Assembly: GCF_000720635.1 (NCBI RefSeq)
Contig: NZ_JOCF01000042.1
Span: 1 to 64,000, forward strand
DNA from: Streptomyces sp. NRRL WC-3742
Lineage (GTDB): Bacteria > Actinomycetota > Actinomycetes > Streptomycetales > Streptomycetaceae
DNA length: 64,000 nucleotides
Direction of reading: 5' to 3'
This document shows, one piece after another, positions 50,271-60,100 of this stretch. How positions within the stretch are numbered: position 1 is the stretch's first letter; every line of letters starts with the position of its first letter. The notes below the pieces were generated by a model. The model was not told the DNA's origin. It saw only the letters and a program-made list of their open reading frames with translations, and did not search any database. Made by a program: the position numbers and the translations under genes.

Positions 50271-51380
50271 TCAGGGGGCCGTCGCCGGGACGAGATGGTC
50301 GAGGCCCTGTGCGCTGGCCGTCGCGGCCTCGGCCGAGCGCGGCAGCATGACGCTCTCGTAGGTGCGGACGGCGGCGCCGATGGTGGATTCGGCGAGCAGG
50401 GCGTGGGCGAGGTCGGCGCCGTCGAGCATGGCGAGGTTGGCGCCCAGCCCCACCGGGGGCATCAGGTGCGCGGCGTCGCCGAGCAGGGTGACGCCGGGGA
50501 CGTGCTCCCAGGTGTGGGGGGCGGGCAGGACGAACAGGGACCGGTTGACGAACCCGGTGTCGCCGTTGCGCAGGATGTAGCGCAGGCTCTCGTCCCAGCC
50601 GTCGAACATCCTGAGGAGCTGCGTCCGTACGGCCCGGTGGTCGTCGAGGTCGACGCCGGCGGCCATGTGCCAGTCCTGCGGCTCGCGGAGCGCAATGTAG
50701 GCGCGGATGTGGCCGTTGCTGTTGCGCTGGGCGACCAGGGACCGGCCGGCGCCCTTCACCAGCATCGATCCGTTGCCGACCAGGCGAGCGAGGTCGGGGT
50801 GGCGGGTGTCGCAGTCGTCGAAGCCGGTCTCGAGGAAGGTGACGCCGGTGTAGCGGGGTGCGGCGGGGGACAGCGCCGGGCGGACGCGTGACCAGGCGCC
50901 GTCGGCGCCGACCACCAGGTCGAAGTCCTCGGCGCTGCCGTCGGCGAAGAGGAGGCGACAGGTGCCGTCCGGCAGGGGGATGACCCCGGTGACGGCGCGG
51001 TCCCACTGGACCGTGTTGTCGGTGAGCGAGTCCAGGAGCAGGCCGCGCAGTTGGCCGCGGTCGATCTCCGGTCGGTCGTCGCCGGCGGACGGCGGCTGCT
51101 TCGCCAGGGGGGCGGCGGTGGCGAAGTCGAGCACGCGCCACTCGTCGGCTTCGGGGCGGGCGAGGTCGTGGAACCGGTCGAGGAGGCCCGCCGCACGCAG
51201 GGCGGCCTGGCCGGTGTCGGCATGCATGTCGAGGGTGCCGCCCTGCGGGCGGGCGTCGGCGGATGCCTCGCGTTCGAAGACGGTGACGGCGCGACCGTGC
51301 CGCTGGAGGACCCGGGCGCAGGTGAGGCCGCCGAGGCCGGCGCCGACGATCGCGATGCGGGGTTCAGGAGAAAGGTTCAC
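50271..51380 (-). CDS. FAD-dependent monooxygenase (TetX-like)
   Basis: A 369-residue flavin monooxygenase with a GTG start and GAGGAG eight bases upstream. IAIVGAGLGGLTCARVLQRHG binds FAD, DLVVGADGAWSRVRPAL is the DG motif and GVTLLGDAAHLMPPVGLGANLA the second FAD motif, the last very close to TetX tetracycline-inactivating enzymes. RPQGGTLDMHADTGQAALR is also TetX-like. A TetR gene is divergent. The pair may be an inducible detoxifier of an aromatic or tetracycline-like compound, but activity on tetracyclines cannot be assumed. Confidence 0.92.
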   Translation of the reverse strand: MNLSPEPRIAIVGAGLGGLTCARVLQRHGRAVTVFEREASADARPQGGTLDMHADTGQAALRAAGLLDRFHDLARPEADEWRVLDFATAAPLAKQPPSAGDDRPEIDRGQLRGLLLDSLTDNTVQWDRAVTGVIPLPDGTCRLLFADGSAEDFDLVVGADGAWSRVRPALSPAAPRYTGVTFLETGFDDCDTRHPDLARLVGNGSMLVKGAGRSLVAQRNSNGHIRAYIALREPQDWHMAAGVDLDDHRAVRTQLLRMFDGWDESLRYILRNGDTGFVNRSLFVLPAPHTWEHVPGVTLLGDAAHLMPPVGLGANLAMLDGADLAHALLAESTIGAAVRTYESVMLPRSAEAATASAQGLDHLVPATAP

Positions 51381-51504
51381 GGGAGTGCTCCTCGGGAGGT
51401 GGATGAGCTGCCGGGAGGTCCGGCATCACCACAAAAGCACACTCGCTAAATAAGTGCAACGACTACGTGTTTGGAGCGAATGCACCTTGAGGTACGGTGG
51501 GAGA

Positions 51505-52098
51505 GTGACCGAACCGACCGGGCGCCGCGAGCGCAAGAAGGCCCAGACCCGCCAGGCCCTGGCCGACGCCGCACTCGAGCTCTTCCTCGAACGCGGCTAC
51601 GACCAGGTCGGCGTCAAGGACGTCGCCGACGCCGCGGATGTCTCGGTGACGACTCTGTTCAAGCACTTCACCGGCAAGGAGGCCCTGGTCTTCGACCAGG
51701 ACGACGACCTGGAGGCGGCCCTCGTCGCCGCCGTGCGCGACCGGCCCCCGGGCCAGTCAATCCCGCAGGCGCTGCGTGATCACCTGCTGATGAGCCAGAG
51801 CCAACTCGCCGTCCATGCCGCCGATCCACGGTTCGCCGACTTCGCGCGCATGGTGCAGGAGACCCCCGCGCTGCGGGACTACGCCCAACGGATGTGGACG
51901 CGCTACGAATCGGCCCTGACCAGGGCCATCGCCGAGGCCGTGGGCGCGCCCGAGGACGACGTCAGCTGCGCGGCCCTGGCCCGTTTCGCCCTGGAGTCCC
52001 GCAGCCTGATCCTGGGGCACGCCGAACCGCGCCGGGCCGCCGACGAGGTCTTCGCGCTGCTCGAACACGGCTGGGCGGCCTCCCATCCGGGAAACTGA
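51505..52098 (+). CDS. TetR-family regulator divergent from the TetX-like gene
   Basis: A 197-residue regulator with a GTG start (MTEPTGRRERKKAQTRQAL). The helix-turn-helix is VADAADVSVTTLFKHFTGKEAL (about 37-58); the C-terminal domain resembles the MftR/acyl-type group. The 124-base divergent spacer has GCACTTATTTAGCGAGTG-like and TGCACC elements that may hold the operator. Likely regulates the divergent monooxygenase. Confidence 0.92.
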   Translation: MTEPTGRRERKKAQTRQALADAALELFLERGYDQVGVKDVADAADVSVTTLFKHFTGKEALVFDQDDDLEAALVAAVRDRPPGQSIPQALRDHLLMSQSQLAVHAADPRFADFARMVQETPALRDYAQRMWTRYESALTRAIAEAVGAPEDDVSCAALARFALESRSLILGHAEPRRAADEVFALLEHGWAASHPGN

Positions 52099-52196
52099 CC
52101 CCGGCCTGCGGTGCCGGCGGTGCGCTGCCGTTCGGGTTGAGCGGGCGGCTGCTCGCCGGGAATCGTGTGGGCAGGTGGGCGGTAGTGTCGGGGGTA

Positions 52197-52324
52197 TGAC
52201 TGTTCGCCCGGTACGCCATGGTTCGTTGGTTGAAGAGGCGGTGGCTGAGCTGCGGCGATCGGTCGGCGGCGGGGAGCGGCCGGTGGCGGACGGGTGGCGC
52301 GCGGTCGGCGCCGAAGCGCGGTGA
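52197..52324 (+). pseudogene. Short ORF resembling a GntR N-terminus, overlapping the next TetR
   Basis: A 41-residue frame, MTVRPVRHGSLVEEAVAELR and onward to AVGAEAR. HGSLVEEAVAELRRSV is like the first helix of FadR/GntR DNA-binding domains (SLVEQAVEQLRARI type), but the protein ends there. Its TGA overlaps the GTG at 52321 in GTGA. It is either a coupled leader peptide or a gene fragment. Confidence 0.4.
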
Positions 52325-52881
52325 GTGATCGGCGGACGGTGTTGGCGGACGCCGCGATCGGGGTGCTCGCGGATGCCGGGGTGCGGGGGCTGACGCACCG
52401 GGCGGTGGATGCGGCGGCCGGGCTGCCGGTGGGGACGACCTCGGCCTATCTGCGGACCAGGCAGGCGCTGTTGACGGCGCTGGTGCGGCGCCTGGTGGAG
52501 CTGGACCAGGGCGAGCTGCAGGCGGCGGGGGAGCGGGTCACGATCGGATCGTCCGCCGAACTGGTGCACGGGATCGCCGAGTTGATCGAGCGGCGGCTCA
52601 CCGGTGAGGGGCGCCGCCGCTCGCTGGCCCGGTACGCGTGTGCGGTGGAGAGCGTGCGGGACGCGGAGTTGCGGGAGATCCTCGTGCCCAGGGAGAACGC
52701 GGGGCGCGCCGCCGTGCGGGCGTTCCTCGCCGATCAGGGTGTGCCCGATCCGGAGGCGCGGACGACCACCCTGCTGGCCTGCGTCGACGGGTTGGTGTTC
52801 GACCGGCTGGTGGGCGGGGGCGGGGTGCGGGTGGAGGAGATCGAGGGGCTGGTGGCCGCCGCCCTGAGAACGGGCGCCTAG
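52321..52881 (+). CDS. TetR-family regulator
   Basis: A 186-residue regulator starting MSDRRTVLADAAIGVLADAG at the GTG at 52321, which overlaps the stop of a short upstream ORF; GTG at 52294 gives nine more residues. The helix-turn-helix is AVDAAAGLPVGTTSAYLRTRQAL (about 28-50). The ligand domain is short and acidic. Its 3' end overlaps the convergent TetR gene by four bases. Target unknown. Confidence 0.88.
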   Translation: MSDRRTVLADAAIGVLADAGVRGLTHRAVDAAAGLPVGTTSAYLRTRQALLTALVRRLVELDQGELQAAGERVTIGSSAELVHGIAELIERRLTGEGRRRSLARYACAVESVRDAELREILVPRENAGRAAVRAFLADQGVPDPEARTTTLLACVDGLVFDRLVGGGGVRVEEIEGLVAAALRTGA

Positions 52882-53537
52882 GCGCCGCGCAGTTCGGCCG
52901 CGTAGCCGGCGAGCAGGATGCGCAGGGTGCGGTGGAAGCGCTGTTCCGCGTCGAGTCCGGCCCCGGTGGTGAAGGCCCGGGAGAGGTGGGGGTAGGTGTC
53001 GGCGTCCAGGGAGGCGAACTGGGCGGGGTCGGGTTCGGTGCCTTCGTGGTCGGGGGTTTCGCCGGCTTCGGCGAGGGTGTTGCCGAGGGTCCACTGGACG
53101 ACGGAGTTGAGGATGTCGAGGGCGTCGGCGAGGGGGACGCCGTCCTGGTCGAGGACGGTGAGGCCGCGTTCGAGGAGGGCGAGAGCGGCGGGGGTGGCGG
53201 CGGGGCGGGTGGCGAGCACGGTGAGCATGGCGGGGTGGTCGAGGAGCATCCGGCGCAGGGCGACGGCGAAGTCGCGGACGGTGTCGGTCCAGGGGCCGGT
53301 GGGGTCGACGAAGAGGTCTCCGGCGGAGAGTTCCAGGAGGCGTTCCACCATGCCGTCGAGCAGGGCGGCCTTGCTGGGCACGTAGTGGTAGAGCGTCATT
53401 CCCTCGACGCCGAGGGCGGCGCCGAGCTTGCGGTTGGAGAGCGCGGCGAGACCGAACTCGTCGACGTGGGCGAGGGCGGCGTCGATGACCTTCTCGCGGG
53501 TGAGGCCCGTCCTGGGGCGGCTGCTTCGGCTCGGCAT
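52878..53537 (-). CDS. TetR-family repressor with paired operators
   Basis: A 219-residue regulator. The ATG at 53537 has GGAGGAG six bases upstream; the longer frame from 53573 adds a Gln/Glu-rich stretch and would run into an operator. The helix-turn-helix is LGAALGVEGMTLYHYVPSKAALL (about 38-60), and the C-terminal part is of the TetR_C type (DHPAMLTVLATRP, LNSVVQWTLGNTLAEAG). Two near-perfect palindromes lie between it and a divergent 110-residue gene, so it should repress both. Confidence 0.93.
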   Translation of the reverse strand: MPSRSSRPRTGLTREKVIDAALAHVDEFGLAALSNRKLGAALGVEGMTLYHYVPSKAALLDGMVERLLELSAGDLFVDPTGPWTDTVRDFAVALRRMLLDHPAMLTVLATRPAATPAALALLERGLTVLDQDGVPLADALDILNSVVQWTLGNTLAEAGETPDHEGTEPDPAQFASLDADTYPHLSRAFTTGAGLDAEQRFHRTLRILLAGYAAELRGA

Positions 53538-53574
53538 CTGCTGCTCCTCCGGCTGCGGATCGGTGCTTGACAAT

Positions 53575-53627
53575 TCTTGCAGTGCAAGAGAACACTAGTC
53601 GACGTCAGTTTCTTGCACTGCAAGAAA
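53575..53627. promoter_or_regulatory. Two TCTTGCA-N-TGCAAGA operators
   Basis: TCTTGCAGTGCAAGA (53575-53589) and TTTCTTGCACTGCAAGAAA (53609-53627, perfect 9-bp arms around a central base). Centres are 36 bases apart. TTGACA at 53567-53572 could be the -35 box of the plus-strand gene, with the first operator filling the spacer. Confidence 0.8.
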
Positions 53628-53646
53628 AACACTGAGGGGGATGACG

Positions 53647-53979
53647 ATGCGACTGGTCGCCGTAATGGTGCGCAAGCTCAACGAGGGTGTGGACTACGAG
53701 GAGTTCCGCAAGGGCTGGATTCCGGACGAGGTTTTCCCGGACGACCCGCGCACCAAGGTGATCTCGGCCTCGGCACTGGAGGACTCGCGGGAGATCATCA
53801 CGATCGCCCTGATCGAGGGGGACCACGGGCCCGAGTCGATGCAGGCGTGGATCGAGCGGATGGCGCCGGTCGAGGCGCGCCGCTTCGAGCGGATCAAGGG
53901 CCTGGTCGGCCCGCCGACCCTGAACGCCGTCTACCAGGTGCTCGCCGAGGACGACCTGTCGAAGCCGCTCGCGGGCTGA
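53647..53979 (+). CDS. Hypothetical protein under TetR control, ferredoxin-like fold
   Basis: A 110-residue soluble protein, MRLVAVMVRKLNEGVDYEEF. The ATG at 53647 is preferred over 53641 because GAGGGGG ends six bases before it. The alternation of strands and helices (RLVAVMVRKL, YEEFRKGWI, TKVISASAL, EIITIALIEG) suggests a dimeric alpha-beta barrel, as in monooxygenase-like or YciI-like proteins. Regulated by the divergent TetR through paired operators. Substrate and role unknown. Confidence 0.78.
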   Translation: MRLVAVMVRKLNEGVDYEEFRKGWIPDEVFPDDPRTKVISASALEDSREIITIALIEGDHGPESMQAWIERMAPVEARRFERIKGLVGPPTLNAVYQVLAEDDLSKPLAG

Positions 53980-54197
53980 CGGGAGTCGAGGGGGCTCGAC
54001 CCCGGGGGAGGGGCGGCCGTGGGCCGAGCGCCGGATTGGCGCCCGGTCAGGTCAACGAAGTCTCAAGTCCGTTTATTCACAGAATATTCCGGCCTCTAAA
54101 TGGAAGCCGCCTGGAACATTTACGGTGCTTTGAGGGTCTTCACACGGAGTTCTCAGACTGACAGGCTTGGGCCGCCCTTTCCTACGGAGGAGGTTCC

Positions 54198-55814
54198 TTG
54201 ACCCGCATATCCACGCTGGCCGGCGCCGTCACGTGCGCGCTCGCCCTCGTCACCGGCACCGCCGTCGCCGCGTCCGCTGCGCCGATCGACCAGGTGCCGG
54301 GCACGGCGTCCGAGGCGAAGGTCGACCCTGTCGCCTGGACCCCGTGCAACCCGGACCCGAGCAAGCCGGACCCAGGCGTCTACGACTGCGCCACCTACCA
54401 GGTCCCGCTCGACTACGACGACCCGAACGGTGCGAAGATCGGCATCGCCATGCTGCGGCACCGGGCGAGCGACCCGTCCAAGCGCATCGGCTCGCTGTTC
54501 CTCAACCCCGGCGGTCCGGGTGGCAGTGGCTACATGTGGGCGACCACCACCCGTTTCGGTGCCGAGGTGCAGGCGAAGTTCGACCTGGTCGGCTTCGACC
54601 CGCGCGGTGTGGCCCGGAGCAACCCGCTCAAGTGCTTCAAGACCCAGGAGGACGCCGACGCGGTCAACAACCGCATGGTCGGTGTCCCGGTCACCAAGGC
54701 CGAGATCGACGAGACCCTGGACGCCGACCAGGACTACACGGACGCCTGCAGCCAGAACGCCGGCCCGCTGATCGAGCACATGTCGACCATCAACGTGGTC
54801 CGCGACCTCGACCGGATGCGCCGCGCCGTCGGCGACTCCCAGCTGACCTTCGCCGGGTTCTCGTACGGCACGCTCATCGGTGCGACGTACGCCAACATGT
54901 ACCCGAGCAAGGTGCGCGCGATCATCGTCGACGGCAACGTCGACCCCAACCTGCGCCTGCACAACGGCCTGGAGTACGACCGCCAGCGCGCGGGCGGCTT
55001 CGAGCTGGCGCTGGCCGAGTTCCTCAAGCGCTGTCAGACCGCCGGTGCCCCGCGCTGCGCCTTCGGCGACGGCGACACCCGCGCCAAGTTCGACGAGCTG
55101 CGCGACCACCTGCGCACCAGCCCGGTCACCCTGCCGAGCGGCCAGCAGGTCACGCTGAGCAGCTTCACCAGCGAGGTCGCCGGGGCGCTGTACTCGCAGG
55201 CCAAGCTGGCCCCGCTGGCCAAGTCGCTGCAGGCGTCCTACCGGGCGATGAAGCCGGCCCCGGCCGCGCTGCTCGCGCCCAAGGCCACCGCCGCGGACCC
55301 GGACGAGGACCTGCTGGCCGTGCCGCTGAAGCACGCGCTGCGCGAGGCCCCCGTCGACTCCGAGTACACCGCTGACGACTCGTACCTGGGCGTCAACTGC
55401 CAGGACAAGCCGTACCCGTCGAACGACAGCGTCTTCGCCAACGCGGCCAACGTGTGGGAGAAGGAGTCGCCGACCTTCGGCCGCTACCAGGCGTTCGACT
55501 CCCCGGCCTGCGCCAGCTGGCCGGCCCCGGCCCGCGACGCCGAGCGCTTCAAGGGTCCGTGGAACCGGAAGACCTCCAACACCGTGATGGTCGTCGGCAA
55601 CCTGTACGACCCGGCGACGCAGTACAAGTTCGCCGAGCGGATGCAGCAGCAGCTGGGCAACGCGGTGCTGGTCAGTGTCGACTCGATCGAGCACTGTGCG
55701 GTCGGCCGCAGCAAGGCCCTGAACGGCCTCGTCACCCGCTACCTGGTGGACGGCACCGCGCCGCAGCCGGGTCAGCTGCTCAAGCCGGACCTGGAGATCT
55801 TCCCGGCGGTGTGA
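54198..55814 (+). CDS. Secreted alpha/beta hydrolase (tripeptidyl aminopeptidase/SlpD-E type)
   Basis: A 538-residue exported serine hydrolase. The start is TTG with GGAGGAGG four to five bases upstream. The signal peptide (about 1-27) is LAGAVTCALALVTGTAVAASA. GSLFLNPGGPGGSGY forms the oxyanion region, FAGFSYGTLIG carries nucleophile Ser in GxSxG (near 220), and VVGNLYDPATQYKFAERM and SIEHCAVG supply the catalytic Asp and His in the TAP-like C-terminal domain. This family releases tripeptides or acts as a proline-type aminopeptidase outside the cell. A strong terminator follows. Confidence 0.92.
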   Translation: MTRISTLAGAVTCALALVTGTAVAASAAPIDQVPGTASEAKVDPVAWTPCNPDPSKPDPGVYDCATYQVPLDYDDPNGAKIGIAMLRHRASDPSKRIGSLFLNPGGPGGSGYMWATTTRFGAEVQAKFDLVGFDPRGVARSNPLKCFKTQEDADAVNNRMVGVPVTKAEIDETLDADQDYTDACSQNAGPLIEHMSTINVVRDLDRMRRAVGDSQLTFAGFSYGTLIGATYANMYPSKVRAIIVDGNVDPNLRLHNGLEYDRQRAGGFELALAEFLKRCQTAGAPRCAFGDGDTRAKFDELRDHLRTSPVTLPSGQQVTLSSFTSEVAGALYSQAKLAPLAKSLQASYRAMKPAPAALLAPKATAADPDEDLLAVPLKHALREAPVDSEYTADDSYLGVNCQDKPYPSNDSVFANAANVWEKESPTFGRYQAFDSPACASWPAPARDAERFKGPWNRKTSNTVMVVGNLYDPATQYKFAERMQQQLGNAVLVSVDSIEHCAVGRSKALNGLVTRYLVDGTAPQPGQLLKPDLEIFPAV

Positions 55815-55869
55815 CGACCGGTGTGATGACCGGTGCGACGGCCGGTGTGACGGCCTGAGAACGGATATA

Positions 55870-55909
55870 CGGATGTGGTGGCCGGCGATGTTGCCGGCCA
55901 CCACATCCG
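55870..55909 (+). terminator. Strong intrinsic terminator
   Basis: CGGATGTGGTGGCCGGC and GCCGGCCACCACATCCG form a perfect 17-bp stem with a 6-base loop, followed by CGTTTTC. Lies 56 bases after the secreted hydrolase stop. Confidence 0.92.
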
Positions 55910-56016
55910 CGTTTTCGGGGAGAGGGAAGTACGTTTTCAGAGTTCGCCGACGAATCGGCGTACGGAAATGGTCCCGGCCGCGACGACGACCGGGACCGGG
56001 AGGAATTCCTGCAGAA

Positions 56017-56742
<726 letters not shown>

Positions 56743-57148
56743 GTGGCGTCCCCCTGTGAAACGTCTCTACCCGGTTCCACGGCCGGGACGGCGGGGTCGG
56801 TTCACGCGTTTCCGTGGAAGTTTCGGAATCGTCGGATTCCGTTTCCGGCGGGGGCGTGGCGGCGGTGGCTTCCGGGTGTGTCTGTAGTGTGCATGGCATA
56901 TCAGAGGCAACCCCTCGGTGGAGTGGCTTCCAATGCAAGGAATTTGCTCACTACTTACTCGATTCGCGCAAGTCCCTTCCGTTCCCGGATCGAATCTGAC
57001 AGAGTCGTCCGCTATCCGGCGACCGATAGCCGGTGATCTCTGCACTTGATGTGCTCGAAGAGTGTCCGTCGCGGGCTGGATTGTGCCCGAAATGGAATGT
57101 GAACGAGCCCGGGACGCAACCGGGGACGTAAAGCGGGGGAGGAATCAC
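56743..57148. other. Divergent promoter region of the ABC locus
   Basis: A 406-base region between the ATPase (minus) and first permease (plus). It holds CGGAATC-GTCG-GATTCCG (56824-56841) and GCTATC-N8-GATAGC (57011-57030), both candidate operators. No gene seen. The plus strand has GGGGGAGG before the permease ATG. Confidence 0.45.
56824..56841. promoter_or_regulatory. 7-bp inverted repeat upstream of the ABC ATPase
   Basis: CGGAATC and GATTCCG flank GTCG, 82 bases before the minus-strand ATPase start. A regulator gene is not adjacent. Confidence 0.35.
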
Positions 57149-60100
57149 ATGCTCGGCTTCGTCGTGCGCCGACTGCGCGGGCGACTGCCGCTGGCCGGCG
57201 CCGTCCTGCTCGCGGTGTTGATCACCACGGCCGTGCTCACGGCGCTCGTGGCGTTCAACGCCAGCGTCGGCGAAGCCGGCCTGCGCCAGGCGCTGCAGGG
57301 CCCCGGCCACGCCCGCACCACCGTCGTGGTGACGGGGGAGCACGGGCTCGACGCCCGGGCCAAGGACGAGAAGGCGCTCGCCGACTACAGCGGCAAGCTC
57401 TTCGAGGGCCTGCCGGTCACCACCCGGACGATGCTGCGCAGCCGCTCGTACGCCCTGCCGAGCGCGGCGGCCAACAGCGGAGCAGGCGGCAGCAACGGCG
57501 CGGCAGCGAACGGCACTTCGGGCGAAGCGGGAACGGCCGGCGCCACCGCGCCCCCCGCCACGGGCCCCGCCGCCCAGCCCGACCTGACCGTCCTCGCCGA
57601 CCTCGACCGCTCCCGGGTGAACCTGGTCGGCGGAGCCTGGCCCGAGGCTTCCACCGCGCCCGTCGCCTCCGCCGCCCCGCAGGTCGCCGTCCCGAAGACG
57701 ATGCTCGAGCGGCTCGGCCTGACCGCCCAGTCCCTGCCCGCCGAGGTCCGCCTCGTCGACCGGCTCGGCGGCGCCGAGCTGGCCGTCCGCGTCACCGGCG
57801 TCTACCGGGCCCAGGACCCGGCCGACCCGTACTGGCGGATGGACCCGGTCGGCGGCCGCGAGATCCAGGTCTCCAGCTTCACCACCTACGGCCCGATGAT
57901 GGTCGACCAGAGCGCCTTCACCGCCGCCGGACTGATCCAGAGCAGCCGGGGCTGGCTGCTCGACGCGAACCTCTCGGGCATCGACCAGTCCACCGCCGAG
58001 GCCATCGGCGACCGTACCCGGGGCCTCGGCGACCAGCTGCGCGCCGGCGCCTCCCTCAACGCCACCACCGAACTGCCCGCCATCATGCGGGAGTTGTCCT
58101 CCAGCATGATGGTCGCCCGGTCCACCCTGCTGATCGGCGCCCTCCAACTGGCCGTCCTCGCCGCCGCCGCGCTGCTCCTGGTCGTCCACCTGATCGCGGC
58201 CCGGCAGGAGGCGGAGAACGAACTGCTCGCCGCCCGAGGCGCATCCGGCGCCCGGCTCGGCGCCCTCACCGCCATCGAGGCCGTGCTGCTCGCCGTCCCC
58301 GCGGCCCTCGTGGCACCGCTGCTGACGCCGCTGCTGGTGCGCGCCCTCGCCGGGCTCGGCACCGGCCGCCAGCTCGACCTCGACACGGGCCTCAGTTGGA
58401 CGCTCTGGCCCGTCGCCCTGATCTGCGCCCTCGCCTGCATCGCCCTGGCCACCGTCCCCAGCCTGATGCGCGGGGCCGGAGCCGCCCTGCGCCGCCGCGC
58501 CGGACGCCGCCAGGCCGTGGTCTCCGGCATCGCCCGCAACGGCGGCGACCTCGCCGTCCTCGCCCTGGCCGTGCTCGCCTACCAGCAGCTCAGCCAGTAC
58601 GGCAGCGGGATGTCCGTCGACTCCTCGGGCGCCCTCGGCGTGGACCTGCTGCTCGTCGCCACCCCGACCCTGGCCCTGTGCGCCGGAACCCTGGTGGTGC
58701 TGCGGCTGCTGCCCTTCGCCGCCCGGCTCGGCGCCCGGATGGCCGCCCGCGGCCGGGGGCTCGGGCCCGCGATGGTCGGCTGGCAGCTCGCCCGCCGACC
58801 CGCGCGCGCCACCGGACCCGTCCTGCTGCTGGTGATGGCCGTCGCCACCGGCGTCCTCGCCATCGGACAGGGCGCCACCTGGACGACCTCCCAGCGCGAC
58901 CAGGCCGCCTTCGACACCCTCGGGGGCCTGCGCATCAGCGGCTCGCAGAGCTCCGTGATCGGTCAGGGCGGCCGCTACGGCGCCCTGCCCGGCGGCGACC
59001 GGATCGTCCCGGCCGTCCTGGAGGACCAGGCCCTGCCCAGCGGCACCGGCAAGCTGCTCGCCGTGGACACCAAGGCCCTCGCCGAGCGCATCCCCGTCCG
59101 CGAGGACCTGCTCGACGGGCACACCGCCGCCGAGCTCTTCCCCCCGCTCGCCGCGAACGCCCCCACCGGGAACGCCGCCGGAATCCCGCTGCCCGGCAAG
59201 CCGCTGCGGATCGATGCCGACCTGACCGTCAACCAGACTGTTCAGACCGACATCAAGCAGCGGACCGTGTTCGGCGCCTCCACCGTCCACCCCGAGATCC
59301 GGGTGCTGCTGCGCGACCGCTTCGGCTTCATCCACAAGGTCCCCTTCCCCCAGCTGCCGCTGACCGGGGACGTCCACACCTCGATCGACCTGGGCGCCGC
59401 CGTCGACGCCCCCAGGGGCGCCGTCTCCGCGCCGCTGACCCTGGCCGGAATCAGCGTCGCCTTCGGCGACCGGGCCGAGGGCGAGGTCACCGTCCACCGC
59501 CTCGCCGTCTCCGACACCGCGGACGGCCCCGCCACCGCCGTGCCCGTCCCGGCCGGCTTCGGCTGGAGCGTGAACTCCCCGCCCATGCGCGTCATGGGCA
59601 ACGCCAACGGCGGCCCCGCCGCCACGCTCGGCGCCGAACCCCTGGGCGCCGACCGGCTGTTCAACCTGCGCTACCGCAACTCCAACGGGTTCGCCGGGGA
59701 GTCCCTGCGCGCCACCCTCACCCCCGCCGGCCCGTCGGCCCCGGCGGCCATCCCCGGCGTCGCCACCCACGACTACCTGCGCGTCGTCGGCGCCAAGGTC
59801 GGCGACACCGTCCAGGTGCCGTACGGCGGAGTCGTCCTGCGGGTCAAGGTCACCGCCGAGATCGAGGCCGTCCCCGTCGCGGGCCGCAGCGCCCTCGTCG
59901 TCGACCTCGCCACCGCCGCCAATCTGCTCGCCGGCCAGGGCCGCGACCTGCCCACCCGCACCGAATGGTGGCTGCCCGCCGCCGGACCGGGCGACCGGGC
60001 CCCGGCCGAGGCCGCCGCCGCCCTGCGCGGCGCCCCCGGCGCCCAGGACCTGCACCTCTACCGGGAGAGCGCCGACGCCCTCCTGGAGGACCCGGTCGGC

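Noticed and set aside
51381..51504. Operator between the TetX-like and TetR genes
   Set aside because: Several imperfect GCAC/GTGC repeats are present, but no single palindrome stands out.
53985..54000. GTCGAG-GGGG-CTCGAC hairpin as terminator
   Set aside because: Only a 6-bp stem with no T run; too weak to call.
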